From the NCBI RefSeq assembly GCF_900167345.1, contig NZ_FUXB01000003.1:62001-126000 (forward strand): 64,000 bases of DNA, given 5' to 3'. This DNA comes from Vibrio cincinnatiensis DSM 19608. GTDB taxonomy: Bacteria; Pseudomonadota; Gammaproteobacteria; Enterobacterales; Vibrionaceae. Position numbers and translations under genes: made by a program. The notes under the pieces were generated by a model. It saw only the letters and a program-made list of their open reading frames with translations, had not been told where the DNA came from and ran no database searches. Shown here piece by piece: positions 44,713 to 53,181 of this stretch (position 1 is its first letter; every line of letters starts with the position of its first letter).

Positions 44713-46206
44713 ATGTCAGGTACTCCTTTTATTACCCTTAAACATGTCTCAAAGCATTTTGGTTCAGTGAAAGCTCTAGATGGCATTGATCTTACCTTTA
44801 ATCAAGGTGAAGTACATTGTTTAGCGGGCAAAAATGGCTGTGGTAAAAGTACGTTATTTAAAGTGATCTCCGGTGTTCATGCACCAGAGAAAGGAGCAGA
44901 AATCATCCTTGGAGGTAAAAGCTATGCAAAGCTTACCCCACAACAGTCGATTGAATACGGCATCCAAGTGATTTATCAGGATTTGTCATTATTTCCCAAC
45001 TTAACCGTTGCAGAGAATATCGCTATTCAAGATCACATTGAGTGGTCGAAAGGGTTGGTGCAAAAAAAACGAATTCGAGACATTGCACTTACCGCGATGG
45101 CAAAAGTCGGTGTGAAGTTGGCGTTAGACAAAAGGGTTGAACAGCTCTCTATTGCTGAATGTCAGCTTGTGGCAATTTGTCGTGCTATGGCATCGGATGC
45201 CAAATTAATGATCATGGATGAACCTACCGCATCGTTAACTCGCACGGAAGTTAACCATCTGATTAATGTGGTTGCCGATCTCAAATCTAAAGGCGTCACG
45301 GTCGTCTTTGTGAGCCATAAATTGGATGAAGTGATGGAAATTTCTGATCGAATTACCGTTATTCGTGATGGAAAAACGATTGGAACGTATCAAGCCTGTG
45401 ATGTTGACAGTGACAAGTTGGCCTTTTTAATGACGGGGCAGCGCTTTGAATTTACTCCGCTGGCACCTTACCACGAGCAAGGTGAGATCAAACTGGAAGT
45501 CAAAGGCCTGACGAAAAAAGGGCAATTTAGTGACATTTCTTTCTCTGTTCGCGCGGGTGAAGTGGTTTCTATTACGGGATTACTGGGTGCTGGCCGAACG
45601 GAGTTATGTATGGCGTTATTTGGTATGACAAAACCAGATGGTGGTCAGATATTGATCAACGGACAGCCGGTTTTCTTCGAATCCAACCGAGAGGCGATTG
45701 CTCATGGTATTGGGTATGTATCAGAAGACCGAATGTCGACTGGGCTGGTTATGGATCAAACCATTCAAGACAACATTACGGCCGCGGTGTTGGATCGATT
45801 GCAAAAACCGTCGGGTTTTCTCGACCACATCAAAGCGAATAAGCTGGTGGAGCTTTTGATTTCATCACTCTCAATTAAAGTGGCTGACCCTCAATTACCA
45901 GTGACCAGCCTTTCTGGTGGTAATGCACAGCGCATTTCTATTGCAAAGTGGATAGCGGCAGAACCTGAGGTGCTGATCCTTGACTCTCCGACCGTTGGCG
46001 TTGATGTCGCCAATAAAGAGGCGATTTATGCCATCGCCAAAGATCTTGCCGCAAAAGGAATGGCCATCATCATGGTCAGTGATGAGATCCCTGAAGTGTT
46101 TTATAACAGTCACCGTGTGATTGTAATGAAAGAAGGACGTTTTACTCATGACTTCTACCCCGCTTACACCACCGAACAAGAGATTATGGAGGCCGTCAAT
46201 GGTTAA
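44713..46206 (+). CDS. Sugar ABC transporter ATPase (dual-domain, MglA/RbsA type)
   Basis: 497 residues with two fused ATPase domains. The first has Walker A GKNGCGKST, signature LSIAECQLV and Walker B IMDEPTAS; the second has the usual degenerate Walker A GLLGAGRTE, signature LSGGNAQR and Walker B LDSPTVGVD. This is the pattern of CUT2 carbohydrate importers, in which domain 2 has little ATPase activity. The stop overlaps the following permease start by 8 nt. Confidence 0.94.
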   Translation: MSGTPFITLKHVSKHFGSVKALDGIDLTFNQGEVHCLAGKNGCGKSTLFKVISGVHAPEKGAEIILGGKSYAKLTPQQSIEYGIQVIYQDLSLFPNLTVAENIAIQDHIEWSKGLVQKKRIRDIALTAMAKVGVKLALDKRVEQLSIAECQLVAICRAMASDAKLMIMDEPTASLTRTEVNHLINVVADLKSKGVTVVFVSHKLDEVMEISDRITVIRDGKTIGTYQACDVDSDKLAFLMTGQRFEFTPLAPYHEQGEIKLEVKGLTKKGQFSDISFSVRAGEVVSITGLLGAGRTELCMALFGMTKPDGGQILINGQPVFFESNREAIAHGIGYVSEDRMSTGLVMDQTIQDNITAAVLDRLQKPSGFLDHIKANKLVELLISSLSIKVADPQLPVTSLSGGNAQRISIAKWIAAEPEVLILDSPTVGVDVANKEAIYAIAKDLAAKGMAIIMVSDEIPEVFYNSHRVIVMKEGRFTHDFYPAYTTEQEIMEAVNG

Positions 46207-47197
46207 TTCATTTCGCTGGTCTCTCACGTCGTTAACGAAACATCATGAATTTTATCTGTCGATGATGATTGTTCTCATTGTGGGAGCACTAACAGCGACC
46301 TCTGAAGATTTTCTAACCTTAGGTAACTTATTTGATATGTCCGTCAGCTCAGCCATTCTTGGTATCATGGCTTGTGGGTTATTTGTTGTTTTGATCGCTG
46401 GGGGAATTGATATCTCTTTTCCTGCCACGGCGGCGATAGCGCAGTATGTGATGGCGACTTACCTTTTAACGCTCGGTGGCAATTTTATGCTTGCTTTTGC
46501 CATTGCTACCATGGTGGGGATTTTACTGGGAATGATCAATGCGATCCTTGTTTACAAGTTAAAAGTGCCCGCCATCATTATTACCATCTCCACCTTAAAT
46601 GTTTTCTTTGGTTTGCTGATTTATGTCAGCAATGGTGAGTGGTTATACGGTTTTCCCGACTGGTTTATGGATGGTATCGAGTTATTCACGTTCACAGGTA
46701 GTGATGGCTATGACTATGGTTTGTCACTTCCGATCTTGACGCTCATTGTGATGGTTCTCGCCACTTCTTTTTTAATGACGAAAACTCGCCTAGGACGACA
46801 AATTTATGCGGTTGGTGGCAATGCTGATGCGGCGAGCCGGATTGGTATTAACCTTTTTGGTATTCATTTATTTGTCTATGGGTATATGGGGGCACTGGCG
46901 GGCATCGCTTCAGTCGTGCAAACCCAAATCACTCAGTCGGTTGCACCAAATTCACTGATGGGGTTTGAGTTGACCGTGCTCGCTGCTGTTGTTCTGGGGG
47001 GTACCAGTATGACAGGAGGAAAGGGAAGATTAATGGGAGTGATCCTTGGGGTTATCTTACTGGCAATTGTAAAAAATGGATTAACGATTCTAGGGGTTCC
47101 TTCTTATTGGCATACCGTTGTAACCGGTTTAATCATTGTATGCAGCATTAGCATAACGGCGATCAACGAGAAAAAACAAGCGATGCAGGGGGCATAA
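46199..47197 (+). CDS. Sugar ABC transporter permease (CUT2 family)
   Basis: 332 residues from ATG 46199, which overlaps the ATPase stop (ATGGTTAA). About ten membrane helices, with the family marks GGIDISFPATAAIAQY and VLGGTSMTGGKGRLMGV. It forms the channel with the next permease; two different permeases per transporter are usual for LsrCD/RhaPQ-like systems rather than the ribose system with one. Confidence 0.92.
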   Translation: MVNSFRWSLTSLTKHHEFYLSMMIVLIVGALTATSEDFLTLGNLFDMSVSSAILGIMACGLFVVLIAGGIDISFPATAAIAQYVMATYLLTLGGNFMLAFAIATMVGILLGMINAILVYKLKVPAIIITISTLNVFFGLLIYVSNGEWLYGFPDWFMDGIELFTFTGSDGYDYGLSLPILTLIVMVLATSFLMTKTRLGRQIYAVGGNADAASRIGINLFGIHLFVYGYMGALAGIASVVQTQITQSVAPNSLMGFELTVLAAVVLGGTSMTGGKGRLMGVILGVILLAIVKNGLTILGVPSYWHTVVTGLIIVCSISITAINEKKQAMQGA

Positions 47198-48156
47198 TGG
47201 AAGTCATTCTCAATAAACTACAACTACCGACGGATAAAAATATTCGCTATTTGTTGGTGATATTAGTGGGTATTTTACTGGCCATGGGATTTTTGGCCGG
47301 TCCCTCTTTCTTTTCGTTTAATAACCTACAGTCGATGTCTTCTCAAATGCCATTATTGGGTTTGCTCGCGCTGGCAATGGCAGTCTGTATGTTAACCGGA
47401 GGCATTAATTTATCCATTATTGCCACGACCAATGCCTGCGGTTTGGTAATGGCGAGCATCATTACTCAAGCACCAGACAGTGTGGCGATGCTGGTGATTG
47501 CCTTGGCTGGAGGCGTGGCAATAGCAGTCATGATTGGGCTGTTTAACGGGGCGTTAATTGCCTATGTTGGTGTTTCTCCCATTTTGGCAACACTAGGAAT
47601 GATGACATTGATCAATGGGCTAAATGTTCTTATTTCTGGGGGAAGCGTGATCTCTGGGTTCCCGAATACATTGTTGGTGCTGGGAAATGGGGTATTTTTC
47701 GGTATTCCCATGCCTCTTATTTTGTTTGCTGTCTTTGCGATCGGGCTTTGGGCTCTACTCGAGCATACCCGCTTAGGACGAACTATTTATTTAATGGGGT
47801 CGAATGAAAAAGCCACCCGTTTTTCAGGGATTAACACGAAAAAGGCCACCTTATCGGTTTATGTCCTCTCATCCATATTATGTTGGGTGGCAGCATTGGT
47901 CATGATGGCAAAATTCAATTCTGCTAAAGCCGGATATGGCGAATCTTATTTACTGATTGCCATTTTAGCGTCGGTGTTAGGCGGTATTAACCCTGATGGC
48001 GGTTTTGGGAGAATTATTGGTATTGCGCTTGCCTTGATAGTGCTTCAAACATTAGAAAGCGGCCTTAACTTGCTGGGAGTGAGCAGCTATCTCACCATGG
48101 CTTTATGGGGCGGTATCCTGATTTTATTTATTTTCTTACAAAAGAATAAGGCTTAA
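47197..48156 (+). CDS. Sugar ABC transporter permease (CUT2 family), second subunit
   Basis: 319 residues, with the same motifs: GGINLSIIATTNACGLVM and LGGINPDGGFGRIIG. Starts within the stop of the previous gene (TAATG), so the pair is coupled. It ends 11 nt before the kinase start. Confidence 0.92.
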   Translation: MEVILNKLQLPTDKNIRYLLVILVGILLAMGFLAGPSFFSFNNLQSMSSQMPLLGLLALAMAVCMLTGGINLSIIATTNACGLVMASIITQAPDSVAMLVIALAGGVAIAVMIGLFNGALIAYVGVSPILATLGMMTLINGLNVLISGGSVISGFPNTLLVLGNGVFFGIPMPLILFAVFAIGLWALLEHTRLGRTIYLMGSNEKATRFSGINTKKATLSVYVLSSILCWVAALVMMAKFNSAKAGYGESYLLIAILASVLGGINPDGGFGRIIGIALALIVLQTLESGLNLLGVSSYLTMALWGGILILFIFLQKNKA

Positions 48157-48167
48157 CGGTGAAATCT

Positions 48168-49802
48168 ATGAGTATTTATTTTATCGGCGTTGATGTAGGC
48201 AGTGGTAGCGCACGAGCTGGGGTATTTGATGCCAATGGACATAAAGTAGGTGAAGCGAAACGCGATACGCTTATGTTTAAGCCACAAGCCGATTTTGTTG
48301 AACAATCGTCGGAAGATATTTGGCAGTCGGTGTGCCTAGCGGTGAAAGATGCGGTATCTCAGGCCAATATCGATCCGATTCAAGTCAAAGGGATAGGGTT
48401 TGATGCAACCTGTTCTCTGGTGGTGTTGGACCCACATGGTCAACCTTTAACCGTGAGCCCAACGGGGCGTAGTGAACAGAACATTATCATGTGGATGGAT
48501 CATCGAGCCATCGTTCAAGCCGATCGCATTAATAAAACGGAGCATCCTGTGCTGGCTTATGTGGGGAGTCGGATTTCACCTGAGATGCAAACCCCAAAGT
48601 TACTCTGGCTAAAGCAAAACATGCCGAATACTTGGTCAAAAGCGGGGTATTTTTTTGATTTACCGGATTTTTTAACTTGGAAAGCTACCTTTGATGATAG
48701 TCGTTCATTGTGTTCAACCGTCTGTAAGTGGACCTATCTGGGCCATGAAGGTCGATGGGATAAAAGCTTTTTCAAAGAAGTGGGTCTTGATGATTTACTC
48801 GACAGTAATGCGAAAGTGATTGGCGAACGTATTTTGCCAATGGGGCAACCAGTAGGAAACGGGTTAACCGCTCATGCGGCTTCAGATCTCGGTTTAATGG
48901 CTGGAACCGCCGTTGCGACCTCCATCATTGATGCCCATGCGGGGGGAATTGGTGTCTTAGGTGCGGCAGGAATGACGGGGGATAAAGCGGATTTTAATAA
49001 GCGGTTAGCCTTAATTGGTGGCACTTCCTCTTGTCACATGGCCGTTTCAAAAACCGCTCGATTTATTGATGGGGTATGGGGAGCTTACTACAGCGCCATG
49101 ATCCCGGGGTACTGGTTAAATGAAGGCGGTCAGTCTGCAACCGGAGCCTTAATTGATCATGTGATTACTTCTCATCCACTGTATGACAGTGTCAAGATAC
49201 AAGCGGGTAAAGTAGGAAAAACGGTCTACCAGTTGTTAAATGATCGTTTGCTGAGTTTAGCGGGCAGCAAAGACAACATTGCCTTTCTAACCAAAGACAT
49301 TCACGTACTGCCATATTTTCATGGCAATCGTTCACCGCGAGCTAATGCGCATCTCACGGGGACGGTTACTGGATTAAAAATGTCCCAAACCATGGATGAT
49401 ATGGCATTACTGTATTTGGCAACTATTCAGGGAATCGCTTTGGGAACTCGCCATATTATCGAAGTCATGAACCGCTCAGGCTACGAAATTGATACCATCA
49501 TGGCTTGTGGGGGAGGCACCAAGAACAGTATTTTTCTGCAAGAACATGCGAACGCGACAGGATGTATTTTCTTGTTACCAGAAGAGAGTGAAGCTGTCAT
49601 TCTTGGCTCCGCAATGTTAGGAGCCGTGGCCGCCGGTTTTTATAGTGACATTCCAGATGCCATGAATGCGATGAGTCGTATCAGTAAAAGTGTGACGCCA
49701 CAGACCGAAAAAATTAAGCATTTCTATGACATGAAATACACTATTTTCCACAAAATGTATGAGGATGACATGGAATATAAACGGCTAATGACAGATTTCT
49801 AA
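48168..49802 (+). CDS. FGGY-family carbohydrate kinase (D-ribulokinase-like)
   Basis: ATP-dependent sugar kinase, 544 residues. The N-terminal FGGY_N domain begins YFIGVDVGSGSARAGVFDANG with the phosphate-1 loop and an aspartate for catalysis; the C-terminal domain has the ATP site GGTSSCHMAV and IMACGGGTKNSIF. The pattern is that of the ribulokinase/YDR109C-like FGGY subgroup (D-ribulose or related ketopentose). ATG 48168 is used; GTG at 48159 is an alternative with TAAGG upstream. It presumably phosphorylates the imported sugar and closes this operon. Confidence 0.88.
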   Translation: MSIYFIGVDVGSGSARAGVFDANGHKVGEAKRDTLMFKPQADFVEQSSEDIWQSVCLAVKDAVSQANIDPIQVKGIGFDATCSLVVLDPHGQPLTVSPTGRSEQNIIMWMDHRAIVQADRINKTEHPVLAYVGSRISPEMQTPKLLWLKQNMPNTWSKAGYFFDLPDFLTWKATFDDSRSLCSTVCKWTYLGHEGRWDKSFFKEVGLDDLLDSNAKVIGERILPMGQPVGNGLTAHAASDLGLMAGTAVATSIIDAHAGGIGVLGAAGMTGDKADFNKRLALIGGTSSCHMAVSKTARFIDGVWGAYYSAMIPGYWLNEGGQSATGALIDHVITSHPLYDSVKIQAGKVGKTVYQLLNDRLLSLAGSKDNIAFLTKDIHVLPYFHGNRSPRANAHLTGTVTGLKMSQTMDDMALLYLATIQGIALGTRHIIEVMNRSGYEIDTIMACGGGTKNSIFLQEHANATGCIFLLPEESEAVILGSAMLGAVAAGFYSDIPDAMNAMSRISKSVTPQTEKIKHFYDMKYTIFHKMYEDDMEYKRLMTDF

Positions 49803-49841
49803 TCCATTCGCACTAGAAGCGTGAAGTGTCACCAATGAACG

Positions 49842-49881
49842 AAAGCCACAAAGAGAAGCGCGATCATATTGTGGCTTTTTT
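49842..49881 (+). terminator. Terminator of the sugar ABC operon
   Basis: AAAGCCACAA/TTGTGGCTTT stem followed by TTTTTG; the loop is 17 nt. Confidence 0.82.
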
Positions 49882-49916
49882 GTTCTAGATCGTTCGGAAA
49901 TGCGCGCGGTTTTTAG

Positions 49917-49944
49917 TTGATATGAAATATTTATTTCATATCAT
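49917..49944. promoter_or_regulatory. iolG-operon operator (TGAAAT-N4-ATTTCA) in a probable promoter
   Basis: Core TGAAAT-ATTT-ATTTCA at 49923-49938, within the longer palindrome GATATGAAATA/TATTTCATATC (49919-49942). TTGATA (49917) and TATCAT (49939), separated by 16 bp, would place the operator between -35 and -10, so a bound repressor would block the polymerase. It is the best-matching of the inositol-region operators. The distance to iolG (350 bp) is long, leaving a sizeable 5' leader. Confidence 0.75.
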
Positions 49945-50290
49945 TCCCTATTCTGTGAGGAGAGTAATAAAAAGCCTTTATATATCAATAATGTTTCTAT
50001 TTTGTTGATCAATGTTCTTCAATTCCTCTCATATTATCCTTAATGAATACAGCCTCAAGGTTCATGGTGAGCAAAAATGTTGCGATACTCTCAATTCTCA
50101 AAAAAACAAAATAAAAATTTCATTTTAAATTATTGTGGAATTATTTTTTCGTTGCTATGGTGTGTTTGTCATTAACAAGAACTCATTGTTTCCATCCCGC
50201 TCATTAATGAAGTGAGAAAGCCAACACTCGTTATGCGGTAAAGCTTCAATGAAAAGATCATAAAAACATCCTGTAGAAGGAGAGTACCCT

Positions 50291-51277
50291 ATGTATAACA
50301 TTGCTTTGTTTGGCGCTGGTAGAATTGGACAAGTTCACGCCGTCAATATCGCTGAACATAAAGAAACCAACCTCTACTCTGTCATTGACCCTTATGGTGA
50401 TGGTGCATCAAAACTGGCCGATAAATATGGCGCTAACATTCAAACCACAGAACAAGCTCTGGCCGATCCCAATGTCCATGGGGTGCTGATTGCCTCTGCG
50501 ACGGATACCCATGCAGAGCTGATTGAACTGGCTGCACGAGCTGGGAAAGCTATTTTTTGTGAGAAACCTGTCCATTTAGATATTGAACGAGTCCGTGAAT
50601 GTTTAGCCATTGTCAAAGAGCATCAGGTTCCTCTCTTTGTCGGATTTAACCGCCGTTATGATCCACAGTTTCGAAAAGTGCGTGAACAACTGAGTGCGGG
50701 TGTCATTGGTAAAGCGGAGTCACTGCTGATCACTTCCCGCGATCCATCGCCACCTCCTGCTCAATATGTCAAAGTTTCTGGTGGCATGTTCCGAGATATG
50801 ACGATTCATGACTTTGATATGGCTCGTTTTATCATGGGAGAAGATCCTGTCTCTATTTATGCACAAGGCAGTAATCTTGTCGATCCTGAAATTGGTCAAG
50901 CGGGGGATATTGATACCGCATTCATCGTGATGAAATTCCCATCAGGGGCAATGGCGACGATTACCAATAGCCGTCGCTCTGGTTACGGTTACGATCAACG
51001 TATTGAACTGCATGGCGAAAAAGGTTTACTGCGCGCTAATAATATCCATGAAGATGTGGTGGAAGTTTGGGGCGAACAAGGCTGTGTGGCCGCAAAACCT
51101 GAACACTTCTTCTTACAGCGTTATGAAAAAGCGTATCGCGCAGAATGGCAGCACTTTGTGGATGTGTTATCTGGCCGAGCGAAGCCTGAATGTAGTGGTT
51201 ATGATGGTGAGCAAGCATTATTGCTCGCGGATAAAGCGTTGGAATCACTGCACTCAGGACGTGAAATTACACTGTAA
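50291..51277 (+). CDS. iolG: myo-inositol 2-dehydrogenase
   Basis: NAD-dependent oxidoreductase of the GFO/IDH/MocA family oxidising myo-inositol to 2-keto-inositol (scyllo-inosose). 328 residues: Rossmann motif GAGRIGQVHA, EKP at about 94-96 with the catalytic Lys, and GGMFRDMTIHDFDMARF with the catalytic Asp/His region. Strong ribosome site AAGGAG. It is the first gene of the unit starting at the 49917 operator. IolG-like proteins include scyllo-inositol and D-chiro-inositol dehydrogenases; with iolB, D, C, E and A nearby, the inositol reaction is sound. Confidence 0.93.
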   Translation: MYNIALFGAGRIGQVHAVNIAEHKETNLYSVIDPYGDGASKLADKYGANIQTTEQALADPNVHGVLIASATDTHAELIELAARAGKAIFCEKPVHLDIERVRECLAIVKEHQVPLFVGFNRRYDPQFRKVREQLSAGVIGKAESLLITSRDPSPPPAQYVKVSGGMFRDMTIHDFDMARFIMGEDPVSIYAQGSNLVDPEIGQAGDIDTAFIVMKFPSGAMATITNSRRSGYGYDQRIELHGEKGLLRANNIHEDVVEVWGEQGCVAAKPEHFFLQRYEKAYRAEWQHFVDVLSGRAKPECSGYDGEQALLLADKALESLHSGREITL

Positions 51278-51316
51278 ATCGTCATTAGCCTTCGCTAATC
51301 AGGTTGGCTAATTTAT

Positions 51317-51348
51317 CGCCCAGCATGGAGATATAAAGGTGCTGGGCG
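51317..51348 (+). other. Hairpin between iolG and the symporter gene
   Basis: Nine-bp stem CGCCCAGCA/TGCTGGGCG with a 14-nt loop followed by TAATAAAAGC. Could be a weak terminator or a stability element that separates the expression of the two genes. Confidence 0.6.
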
Positions 51349-51371
51349 TAATAAAAGCTTTTGGAGGAACC

Positions 51372-53078
51372 ATGCTCGCTTTTATTTCATTTATCGGTTT
51401 TACGCTGTTCGTTGCGGGATTTGCCTACTATAAAACTCACAACGCACACCTTACTGATTCAACAGAAGGATATTTTCTCGGCGGTCGGTCGTTAACTGGG
51501 GTTTATATTGGCGGATCCATGTTGCTGATGAACCTCTCCACAGAACACCTCGTCGGACTCAATGGCTTATCTTTTCGTACTGGTTTTATTGTTATGGCAT
51601 GGGAAGTGATGGCAGCCATGACCATCGTTCTTTTTGCGATTTTCTTTCTACCGCGTTATCTAAAACTGGGTATTTCGACCATTCCTGAATACTTAGAAAA
51701 GCGGTTTGATAAACAAACGCTGACCATTACGTCGATTCTATTCTTAGCCATGTATGTCATTTCACTCCTACCTATTGTGCTTTATACCGGTGCGATCGCT
51801 TTGGAAAGTTTGTTCCAAGTATCCAATGTATTTAGTGTCGATAAAGATACCGCTTTATGGCTAATGGTTTGGGGTGTGGGTACGATAGGGGCCATTTATG
51901 CTGTTTTTGGTGGCATTAAAGCGATTGCAGTGGCCGATACTATCAATGGTGTTGGGTTAATTACTGGCGGCTTGATGGTCACGTTGTTCGCTCTGGCTTA
52001 TGTGGGCAATGGTGATATATGGGGCGGCTTAGTGGAAGTCTATCAAGCTCACCCAGAAAAATTTAACTCGATTGGTTCTGAAGATTCGATGGTACCATTT
52101 TCGACCTTATTTACTGGGTTGATCGTCTCCAATATGTTCTTCTGGTGTACCAATCAGTCCATTGTACAAAAAGCCTTGGGGGCGAAGAACCTAGCAGAAG
52201 GACAAAAAGGAGTACTGCTTTGTGCTTTCTTTAAACTGATGATTCCAAGTATCATTATTTTACCCGGTATTATTGCCTTCCATGTTTTCAGTGGGCAGAT
52301 GGATAACCCTGACCATGCTTATCCTAGCCTTGTACAATTGGTTCTACCGGAAATGTTGGTCGGTTTCTTCGCTGCAGTGGTAGTGGGCGCGGTATTCTCT
52401 ACCTTTAGTGGCGGGTTAAACTCTTCGGTGACCCTATTTACCGTCAATATTTTCCAAAAATCGCTTAAACCTGATGCAACGGAAGCACAAACGGTGTCAC
52501 TTGGAAAATGGCTAGGGCTAAGTTTGGCATTAATTTCTATGATTGTAGCCCCGTTGGTGGCCAACGCACCAGATGGCCTGTTCTATCTTATCCAGCAGTT
52601 ACAAGGTTTGTTTAACTCGCCGATTCTAAGTGTGGTACTGGTTGGGTTATTGACCAAACATGTTCCCGCCATTGCCGCTAAACTTGGGCTACTTTTTGGT
52701 GTGTCAGCCTATATTCTGTTTAACTTTGTGTTCCAAGTAGACATCCACTTCTTCCACCTTGTTGGGTTATTATTTGTTGCCAACGTTGTCTTTATGTTGA
52801 CGGTTGGGTATTTCTATCCTCAGGAAGATCATGAAGATGTTTATACCGAACAAGTGGATATTACGCCTTGGTCTATGACACCTGCGGTGGCGGTATTGAT
52901 CACGCTCGCTTCGGTCTCTATGTATGTGTTCTTAGCGCATAATGTGCCAACTTGGATCATGACTGGATACTATTTATTGGCTATGGGTTCACTGGGGTAT
53001 GTCTTCTGGATCATTTTCCGTGAGTTAATGCGTAGTCCACGAGCCAAAATGATCAAAGCTCAGAAAGACGCTCAATAG
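51372..53078 (+). CDS. Sodium:solute symporter (SLC5/vSGLT-like), probable myo-inositol importer
   Basis: 568-residue membrane protein of the SSS family; ATG 51372 follows GGAGGA. About 14 helices, with GYFLGGRSLTGVYIGGSMLLMNLSTEHLVGLNG near the N-terminus and NSPILSVVLVGLLTKH in the later helices. The arrangement matches the SGLT/inositol subgroup (relatives of Vibrio vSGLT, such as the ISxEQ-like segment LSTEHLVG), with a sodium-site Ser/Thr in SGGLNSSVTLF. Neighbour of iolG and in the inositol regulon, so myo-inositol is the likely substrate. Confidence 0.88.
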   Translation: MLAFISFIGFTLFVAGFAYYKTHNAHLTDSTEGYFLGGRSLTGVYIGGSMLLMNLSTEHLVGLNGLSFRTGFIVMAWEVMAAMTIVLFAIFFLPRYLKLGISTIPEYLEKRFDKQTLTITSILFLAMYVISLLPIVLYTGAIALESLFQVSNVFSVDKDTALWLMVWGVGTIGAIYAVFGGIKAIAVADTINGVGLITGGLMVTLFALAYVGNGDIWGGLVEVYQAHPEKFNSIGSEDSMVPFSTLFTGLIVSNMFFWCTNQSIVQKALGAKNLAEGQKGVLLCAFFKLMIPSIIILPGIIAFHVFSGQMDNPDHAYPSLVQLVLPEMLVGFFAAVVVGAVFSTFSGGLNSSVTLFTVNIFQKSLKPDATEAQTVSLGKWLGLSLALISMIVAPLVANAPDGLFYLIQQLQGLFNSPILSVVLVGLLTKHVPAIAAKLGLLFGVSAYILFNFVFQVDIHFFHLVGLLFVANVVFMLTVGYFYPQEDHEDVYTEQVDITPWSMTPAVAVLITLASVSMYVFLAHNVPTWIMTGYYLLAMGSLGYVFWIIFRELMRSPRAKMIKAQKDAQ

Positions 53079-53123
53079 TGACAAGTTTTTACCTTGGCGC
53101 TTACTAGAGTGAAATACGTATAC

Positions 53124-53157
53124 CGCTCAATCTTTTCGCAAAAGGATTGAGCGATTT
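53124..53157 (+). terminator. Terminator after the symporter gene
   Basis: CGCTCAATC-TTTTCGCAAAAG-GATTGAGCG stem-loop (53124-53153) followed by ATTTT. Only 24 bp before the next gene, so it may also act as an attenuator. Confidence 0.8.
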
Positions 53158-53181
53158 TCATTGATAGAAATAGGCTCTGCG

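Larger units (their letters stand above)
49803..50290. other. Intergenic region between the sugar ABC and iolG operons
   Basis: No protein gene is seen. It holds the kinase terminator (49842-49881), then a TGAAAT-type operator in a promoter-like context at 49917. A long AT-rich stretch with an ATTTCATT half-site near 50117 leads to the iolG ribosome site AAGGAG (50277). Confidence 0.6.

Noticed and set aside
50060..50140. Additional inositol operator at the ATTTCATT sequence
   Set aside because: Only one half-site is present; the inverted partner is absent.
53161..53181. TTG 53161 as start of the cNMP/CBS protein
   Set aside because: It sits in the tail of the preceding terminator and has no ribosome site; ATG 53182 is in frame.
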